Source: Sipunculus nudus (Eukaryota > Annelida > Sipuncula > Golfingiida > Sipunculidae). From it: a stretch of DNA of 64,000 nucleotides. The notes below the pieces were generated by a model. It was not told where the DNA came from and made no database searches. It saw only the letters and a program-made list of their open reading frames with translations. Within the stretch, counting starts at the first letter, position 1. Every line of letters begins with the position of its first letter. Of this stretch, positions 49,781 through 60,100 are shown piece by piece. The position numbers and the translations under genes are program-made. The stretch is taken from assembly GCA_026874595.1 (NCBI GenBank), contig CM049320.1:17062988-17126987 (forward strand), in the 5' to 3' direction.

Positions 49781-52395
49781 TAAAATCATATGTATGTCAT
49801 ATAAAAGAGGATGAAACACTAACGGTTATTCCTTGTATAAAATTCTGTAACCTTTCTGTTTATAAAAAAATATCCAAGTTATATATATTTATTTCCATGG
49901 ACAAAGGTTGATCATGATATTTGTACAAAGATTTAGCTACATGTGCCTTTAAGTAAAGTGATACATCATAACGCCAAAATTACGGACATCCGCGATGCGT
50001 AGGTGATGTCCGTATTAGAAGGGTGTCTGGACGCCCGCTTATTCTTCTCATAGAGCAGTTACTGTAATATCATAATGTTATGTGAATGCTGGTCAGTGCA
50101 TAAAATGGAATGCCTTGCATACCGTGGCGCCAACTCGTGGACACATTCCGTATCATCAGCTCAGGTTAATCATGTGTTATCTCAGTGGTTGAGTTGTAAT
50201 GAATTTAAGTATTTGTCCATTGCGTATTTGTTCAACAAGTTTCCTCTTTGTTATCTAACGTTGAGTGTAAACAATATATTCTGTTTTTGATGGCTACTGC
50301 AAGATTTGACCTCTTCTGCTTATCAGGTCCTTTTGCCACATCTCACTAGTCACGTTGCTGCGTGACTCTGTATATATTATATATATATATGGTTTTATAG
50401 AGAATATGACACAATGTGTGTAAAGTCTGACAGTGTCGCTGTCTTAACCCGCTTGAGGCTGGTAACCTCTTTGAATATTTATGAGACCCCGTGACCTTAA
50501 TATTGCTTCTTCTTCGTTACGAGATAGTATACAGCTTAACGACGTCCGAGGATTAGTCCATATGCCCTGACTTGTAAAACGTTAAGTATTAATAAGACCG
50601 TATCCAATCAGCGGCCATTATATTTGTCTGATCAGGTGACCAATGCACGTGACTGGCGTCGGTGGGCGTGTCATAAAATTGTTTCTCAAAAGTATTGTTT
50701 ATTATGTTTATGCATCTTTTTCATTGCAAATTACCTTTTCTTATCTTACTATATTTCCAGAACATACCAACAGTAAGTGGTAGGGGGTAGTTAAGGAGCA
50801 TAGGTACTTTGTCTCTGGGCAGACCTTAAGGTCTCATTTGTATCAGGATGAGTGTTGAATGTACTTTATTTGATAACCATGATCACACTAATGGTGTAAT
50901 AATCAGGTGAATAATATATTTATCAGCAGTGGTCTTTCATATCTTAATGTCGTTGGTAAACTCTTGTCAGTTAAATAGAACCATGACCACATGAATACTA
51001 TACTTGTTCTGCGGCTCCGGTTATCAATTACTTTTTAGCAGTAGAAATGGATGGCCCCAAGCATGACAGGTGTAGAATGGCGCAAAATAGTTCACACATA
51101 TATTCGTCTTTCTCTAGAAATAATTAAGATCAAAACAGAAACTGTAGTAATCGGTGCTGCCACCTATACCTTTCATAGCAGTTAGATGTTGTTGTGTGTT
51201 ATGTACGGTACAGCCGTTCTACCAGATGTGAGCTACTCCCTTACCCTCGGCTATATCCATATTCTCTCCAATACAGGTGTCTCTGATACCATTATCTCTT
51301 TTCAAGATGATTTTTCCGTCTCCTTTTATGGAGAATGTTTGGTAATGGGGGCGATTATCAACTGACACTGTTGCTTAAGAGAGACATTACTCAAATACCC
51401 CTTTTTATAAATTTCAGTAGCTTAGTTGCTTTCTTATGATAATATTGGTACGAGACAACCCAAACAATTCGTGAAAACGAAACTCAGATCCCGCGATTAT
51501 ATGTAAAAACCTGAATAAGAGTGCTTTGAGAGAATACACGGCCTCTTGATGTTAAACTGTTGGTTCAAAACTCATGAGAACCCTCGAACGGGTGTCTTTG
51601 AAAAGTTGCGGCGTTGATTTCCTTTACTATGGTTTTCTTGAGTGGTTTGATATGTCTCCCATGTTTTCTTGTCCACGAGACCTGTTATGTTATTTGTTAT
51701 AATTATTATACAAAGAAGATATATTCTATAAAATTTCAATTTAAACAAAAGAATCCATTGATGTGAAGAATATGTAAATATGTGTGATGTGATCAAAATG
51801 CCAAGCTTAGAAAGAGGTACCATTGTGATTGAAATTTCTTGTTTGATTTATTGTACATGTAATGCGCTTTCACAGTGTCTATATTGTTTTAAGCAATCCC
51901 GGATGGTGTTTATTTACAGCGTTTTGTGCATGTGGTCACGTGGTACCTCGTCAGTGTTCACATGATCGCATTACGCGTCACGTGGGATCGATTTGAGCGT
52001 ACACAGCACCATGTCACTCATTTGATGACCAAAATCATAATTTAGATTTATAGATTTGTTCAGATTGTTATCTTGATATATTCGAAAGAATAAATTTTAC
52101 AAATAATATATTTTGTTGAAGTGATAAAATGTTATAGATGAATGAATGTGGGGAATATATTACTTTGAAATATTTTAACTGTTTCTTAATTAAGTTGCTA
52201 AGATACGTACTAGAAAACGATTTGTTTGAATTTCATGCATTGTTTGTGCAAATATTTAAAACCTAATCATTCTTTAAGGTGTTTTCACCGTAAATAAGTT
52301 ACCCTATTAACTGAAATCTTAATCTTAAAAAGTAATATTGTAAATGTTCTGCAGAACATTTGAAGCTTTTGGCATTAGAGTATTTCTCGTCGCTT
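49781..52395. other. No supported gene
   Basis: Intergenic stretch downstream of the ASB-like gene. A short (TA)n is at 50372-50391. No element ends or conserved frames. Confidence 0.45.
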
Positions 52396-52533
52396 TGTGT
52401 ATATTGCTGCTCTGCACAGTTCCCGTTCCAGAACATTACTTGTTTGTTCAACTAGAATTGCAGCACATACTTCCAGGGTACAGGGGCGTCAATATAGGGG
52501 GCGGGGGCGGGGGGGGGGTATAGACCATAAAAG

Positions 52534-52570
52534 GCACACACACACCCACCCACACACACACACACACATA
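52534..52570. repeat. (CA)n microsatellite
   Basis: About 37 bp of CA with CCC interruptions, next to a G-rich tract at 52497-52518. Confidence 0.85.
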
Positions 52571-52585
52571 ATATATATGTATGTT

Positions 52586-52830
52586 AAGAATTGTAATCAG
52601 ACGAATGAGAGCGTGATATCGCATTGTGCATTAGCTCCACATTTTAAACAAGCGACACCTGCTGTCGTCGGGCTGATTACTCCGACACACCCGCTTTCGT
52701 TGGTCTGATTCTTGGCCCTGTGCCAGCACCGCTGAATTCAGACCAACGAATGCGGATGTCGCATGTTTAAAAACAAGCGGTTGGATGCACAATGCGATAC
52801 CACGTTCTCATTGGTCTGATAACAATTCTT
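52586..52830. mobile_element. Foldback MITE, 245 bp
   Basis: The left arm AAGAATTGTAATCAGACGAA...TATCGCATTGTGCA pairs with the complement of the right arm AAGAATTGTTATCAGACCAA...TATCGCATTGTGCA over about 45 bp with few mismatches. TTTAAACA-GCGACA-C and TCGTTGGTCTGA-TTC blocks extend the pairing, so the whole element can form a long hairpin. TCAGACCAACGA recurs internally. No clear target duplication. Confidence 0.82.
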
Positions 52831-53870
<1,040 letters not shown>

Positions 53871-54033
53871 TGAAACCTCTTTAATGTGGACTATGTAAGA
53901 AGAAGTTATCCAGAATAATACGTGCTATCCGCCAGAACTTGCTTGTTATTCAGAGTGGTATATGCTTGGTTATATGGTCAGTGAAGAACTTTTGTTCTGC
54001 AGTCACTGGGCCAGCCCTTGCAGTGCTGTGTGG

Positions 54034-54140
54034 TCAGCATTTGCCTGAACAGAAGCCTCTGTGGCACATGAAGCCTCCACATTTGCAGTCAGTGTCAGCT
54101 CTGCAGGGTGCGGAGCATTTCTCGCTGACTGAACCTTCAT
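54034..54140 (-). CDS. Exon h: terminal seven-Cys module and stop
   Basis: The acceptor CAATTTCTAG opens the last coding exon: EGSVSEK, then Cys spaced C-x3-C-x5-C-x-C-x4-C-x4-C-x3-C, then TGA at 54036-54034. The dense spacing resembles small disulfide-knotted (EB/EGF-like) modules without matching one clearly. An ATTAAA polyadenylation variant lies about 150 bp downstream on the minus strand (complement of 53880-53885), beside a (TA)n tract and possibly inside a repeat, so the transcript end is uncertain. Confidence 0.8.
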
Positions 54141-57100
54141 CTAGAAATTGAAGAAAATACAAAAATGGTGAAATATACGCATCTACATTTAAAACTTGCA
54201 GAAAATTACATATTTTAAATGAAATCTTCGGAATTAAAAAAAAATAATATGTTCATATTGATATGTTCGTGTTTTAAATTTGCGTTTTAACGGCCTCGGC
54301 GTTTAGTCAGCGCACAGGACACAACAGAGCACCGATCGTGAGTTTGATTATCCAGCCGAAGAGCCGTGAGATTTTTCACGGTCGACCCCAGCTCCAGCCA
54401 TAAAACCGTGACTCCTTGGTCTTTAAAAAAAATACTAAGCCAAGAATGTTATGCTCTCTTAACGGAAAAGCCCAGACAGCTGTTTATCTATTGCAACAAT
54501 TTATGAATTAAAGCAATAAACTGTGTATAACCTTATAATCTAATTACTAGGGAAATAAAATAGAAATATGAAATATGAAAAACTGATATTAAAAAAAAAA
54601 CCGAATACCTAAAATGAGAGATGAAACAGCTCAACCAGGGGGGGGGGGGATCCGCCACTGATTATCTTAAATATTATATATAGTAAAATCCTGTTAGTAC
54701 GAATTTCTGCGGGACCTGGCGATGTTGCCGTATTAGCGATATATTCCATTTTAGCGGGATATATTTTCCTATTAGCGGTATGGCCATAATATACTATTCA
54801 ACCAGAGTGCAGCTAATTGATAGATAATATGGGTATTTAAAAAAGAATAAGATGTGCAAAAAATTATAATTATATTTATATATGTGTAATCTGACCTTAT
54901 ATTTACAGGCAAAAAAAGCCAGACAGAGATAAAAAAAAGTCTTGGGTTCGGAATCGTGCACATTTCTTACTCTCGAACACTAGTTTTTTTTTTACATTTT
55001 TTTGGGTGAATTATTCTACTAAATTGCGTGTATTTGTTTCATTCGCCTAATTTGATAATAATGATGATAGTTTTGTATTTGCTCGCTGTAAGAAAGTGAG
55101 GGGCTGGCACACCGTCGAGCTCTTCTCTCCCCCCCCCCCCCCGCCTTAAGCTATGGTTTATGCATGTCACTCAAGATCCAAATTTTTAACTCCAATATCT
55201 GTAAAGATTGCATAAGTGAAGACGTTTGTAAACATAATCGAAAAAAAAAATGATTGTCTCCTATGTGGAGCAGTAACATAGCAATGACAATAAAAAATAT
55301 AAACTCTGAGGAGAGATCATTTTTTTGGAACTGATTTAAATATGATAATAATCACCAGGAAGTCTCTTTTCTTGGTTTCTGACAGATGGCGCCTCATTAG
55401 CTCATAGCGAAAATAATGCCACATCTCTCAGAATTTAGGGAAGAAATTGGGATTATCCCCTAAGGACACTCTTGGCATCGTTCAGGACACACCAATTATG
55501 ATATAGATGTTGGCCTCACGTGTCATGGAAATTAAAGACCTTTCACAACTGTTCGTAGTCAATATTACATATTATATTACATTATATATGATGATTAACG
55601 CAATGTGTTCTGTGTTATCTTTAATCATTAATGATATTATTAATATTTAATCAACTATAAACAGAAAATTTCCTTCCTGGCATATATCCTAATGATATCA
55701 TTATAACTAGATATCCATATAATCATTATAAACAATAAAAAGGTATATTTGTTTTAATATTTGGCATAGAATATATTACTGTATTTATGGATATACCAAT
55801 TTATAATTTGTATAAAATATCCCCATATTAACTAAGCCCAATTGTAAATATAAGGGGGTGAAACTTACTGCAGTCCAGGTAGTGCCACACATGGCCGGGG
55901 GCGGGATATTTCGTCAGTTTGTAGCCCTTTTTCTTGGCGTAGTCGCAGTGCTTTTTGGAGAACTGTGTGAAGCGACACTTCCCGTTAGGGGCTTGAATGA
56001 ACCCGCGGCATTTTCCGTCCATCACGTCATCTCGCTTGGAGAATATTCCATTGGTGTTTCCCATGTAGTAGGTCCAAGCCGTCTTCATGGCATCCACCAA
56101 ACTCATTGAGGCCGGGTTGTCGTAGAGCACATCACCACCGAACGACATATAGGAATCGGATTCGGATTTCCAGTTGCATGTCATTTCTGTACGGTAGAGA
56201 GGTCATAGGTCATTTAATTCATAAACGTGGGTTTTCCAATAACTTATGGGCAAGTGACGGTTTATCTAGATTCTTATGTGAAGTTATATTTTCTTTAGAG
56301 ACGCTATGATGTCAGATTTGGGGCAGCCAATTACATTATAGGTCCGTCTTTTGTGCGGGGCTAATATCAAGCAAAATCACGTGAGATTAAAATACTTTTG
56401 AAAATTATCAATAAAAGTAATTAAAAAAAGAACCTAAAACAATAAATAAAAAGGAACAATAAAAATATTAAGAAAAACAACATACGGTGCCTCTGACACA
56501 GATAGATTACCCATCCTCCTGTATCTGATATAACATTTATCTGCTTGCCTGGTTTTTTTTAAATAATTATTTCTCCCTACACCTTGTTTCTTTAACCTCA
56601 ACTATTATAAGCTGAAGGTAATTGTCCAAAAACAGGGAAAACTCAATTTGACTGTTTGGCCTCTTGTTTTATATCTTTACTTTTCTATATTGTGTATTAC
56701 AGATATTTTCTCATTGTCGATCATTCCCGATCGTGTATTGGTGGGGGTGTGTTTTTGTGTGTGTTTGCGTGATTGTTCACAATATAACTGAAAATTTCAG
56801 AGCATTTTGAGCATGGGCCAAGGAAGAATCGGTTAGATTTCGGTGTGGATCCGACACATAATCTGGACCCAAGAACGTCATGCAGGATTATTCACAAATG
56901 TGAGTCAATTATGCAATAAGGAAGCTGGAAATTTGGTCCGAATAAGTGATTGACATTTATGGTGTGTACCAGTGTGGTAAACCTCAAATTCTGTATATAT
57001 GGATGTCTATCTTACTTGTGCCGACAAGTCGACAGCCGTCGCAGGCAGGGACAACTTTATGATCCAACATAAACTCCACGGATGACATGGCTGGAAGAAA

Positions 57101-60100
57101 CACATAAAATAATAAACAAAGGAACAATTGTATATTATGATGAATTAATACACTTGTAACTCTTACTTTCTTGTATAGTATAAAATTAAAATAATACAAG
57201 TAACATATATAAAATCATTCAACAAAATAGTTTATGCGTTATCACTTTTATCTATATTTTTCACCATGTTCTATTTAATTGAAAATAAGGTATTATGTAT
57301 ATAGTTTCATATTCCAAAAAAGTAATTATTATTAAATATATTCTAGAAATGTATAGCAATTATGTCATACTACAACTGTTTTAACTCATTTGAATATAAA
57401 TAACACCTTTGGTGTTTGTTATGCAATTTAGGTCTATATTTATTTATATCTACTGTATATTCAGTTCAATTGTGTGTAAACAAACAGAGTGAAATTTGTG
57501 TAATAAGACCTATGTGTAATAGGACTGGGTAAACGTTTTCTTAATTTACATATGGCCTTATTAGACAAGTCAGTTATGTGAACGTTTCCGGTAAATTCAA
57601 GTTTGTTCTTAAAGGACAGGTGGTCTTATAAGATAGGTTGTCTTTGAGACCAGTTTATTCAAGGCAACAATGCCAGAAGATCTATAGATCAATGTACTCA
57701 AAGGTATCTGAAAATTCAATAGATTTCCTGCATGTTGCTTTACAGCAGAGGGATATGCTCAAGTCCATGTCAGTCAGCTTGTTGTAAGTTAGTTGGTGTA
57801 GTCAACTGAATAACATATATGGTCTCCTTCGCAAATATGCGTGCTAATCCATGCCCTTGGCCTGTGATGTCAAAGTGAGGGCCTGAATAAGGATTACAAT
57901 TTTAGATAACATAGAAGGCTCGGTCCCATCGAAATTCGATAGGCACTGTCAAAATTAACGTTGTCTTGTAAATGAATTGTTCAATAAACAGGGCAATATT
58001 GGTAAATATCAGATTAACTACCTTGTACCTCAACAACCTTAAGGAATTCGTGCATGGTTGAATAAATTGGATTTACTGTAAAATAAATAATATACATTTA
58101 AATCAGCAGAATTTACCTGTGTCTGTGTACTTGTCATTGAAAGACAGACCCGCATTACCGATCAAGCCTGCGGCTCCGGCCTGCCCGCCTGAAAGACAGC
58201 AACAACATTTTAACATAGGCCTAATCAGCATGTCCGGTCCTGGATGGCTGAATACTGCATTTACTACTACATGCGCTTTTAAAATAGATTTTTATTGAAA
58301 TTACTTCAGGTCTATAGCCTGTTCCTTGTGGCAGTTAGTTATTGTCTCCACCATACTCAGGATTTTAAACACCACTTCAAATTCTAATTTCAATAGTATG
58401 TTCATATTTCATTTAAATTGCAGGAATTGCAAGTATGATTAGATAGTTCCAAACATTACTTGTAAAGTCCTGTCGGAAATACTTCCGAAAAGCGGTTGAT
58501 GATCTTTTCAGCGCACGCACTTTTGAGTTATATATTCTCCATAAATATCTGAACTAAACATGTATGAACGCCATATGATATATCAGTGTGTTATAGTCAA
58601 ATTTACCACAACATTGCCAGAAAATTATCACAATATCGCAGTAATTTATATAATCCGATCATATCATACAAGCCTATTAAACATTCTTAGCTCATTTCAA
58701 TAGGTTATTGAGTGTAGTATATATTTCAATCGTATATGCAAAGAAAGACTGTTCTACGCAATCAATATTGATGATAAAAATGTGTGTACTGTATGACAAC
58801 AGAATGTTGTCGTGTTCTGTTCTGTACGGTATTGCTTCCTTATCATAATGTAAAGAGCAAATTTAGTTTGTACAGTTCGTTCTCCAGATTAACAAGTAGG
58901 ATCAGATTTGAATAAAGCATAACATTTATAAATTTGAAATGAATGAGATAAATTTGAGATAAATGAAATTATCGGAAAGCACGATCAGTGTTCTAATGGA
59001 TATACTCACAATACATTTGTGTTTAAAAACACTCGCGGGAATCGCATAAACTACTAATATCTTATTTCATTATAGATAGTTTTAAAGTACGTACCCATGC
59101 CGGTATGAATTGGTGGTCGTGGGATTGATGGTTTTCCTGACAATAATAATAATAATGATAATATTATCATTATTGATAAAAAAATTAACAATATCAACGA
59201 TAGGAACAACAATAACAATACAGGTAAACAAAACACTTAATGGTAATGACAATAACGTATATGCAATAAGATTAACAACACAACATGTATTTTGTTCATA
59301 ATTAGATGAATAATAGTTACAATAAAGATAAAATAAAATTAGGTATAATAAATATTAAAATTTAGACAGAAAAGAGATATTTTATAGAAAGAGTACAACA
59401 AGTTTGATTTTTATTAACAATCAAACTGTGCTGTGTTCATATTTACTCTATAATAACGCCCCTAGAGTTCTCAGAACAAGTATATAATTAATTGAACCTG
59501 TTAAACTTGCACAATGTTATTAAGAAGCAAATTTTTACCAGTCTCATTCTTATACTCGTTTGTGTGTACCATCTAACAAGCCAACGATGCATGATGGCGA
59601 AAATTTATTATTTTATCATCTTGCATCAAAGGCAGTGAATCTCGTAATACTTTCGGGATCTCCTTTGCACAGAAATAAATTCTATAATTAGTAATTAAAA
59701 TAAGTAAATCAAATTAAATTTCTCCTAAAGCATGTCTCCTACTGGTAACAAAGATAAGAGCCACGTCATGCGACGCAAGAGGAAAGGAGGCGTTAAAACA
59801 GAGGATCGTACTTTGCCATAATGATATTGTTAATCCTTTTCCTTAGCCTAATGCTAAATCTTTTTGCCATACGATGGATGACCATTCCAGTGCAGTATTC
59901 AGAATGCCTGGGATCATGGGTTAAAGAAGGTTCTATCAACAGAACACGCATGCCCAAAAAGTCGTGCATTCACTTTCACCATCCTGCACAGGCTCCAGGA
60001 CGAGAGCGCCATCTAGTTGGGACTGTGGCAATTACGATGGCACAATGGGCAAACTAAGCTTTAGTGCTTTTAAATAAAGGTTCAACGTAATCTAGACCTT

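Noticed and set aside
59821-60057. 78-codon plus-strand frame with hydrophobic N-terminus
   Set aside because: Lies in an intron of the minus-strand gene, no known domain or promoter context; a signal-like start alone is not enough.
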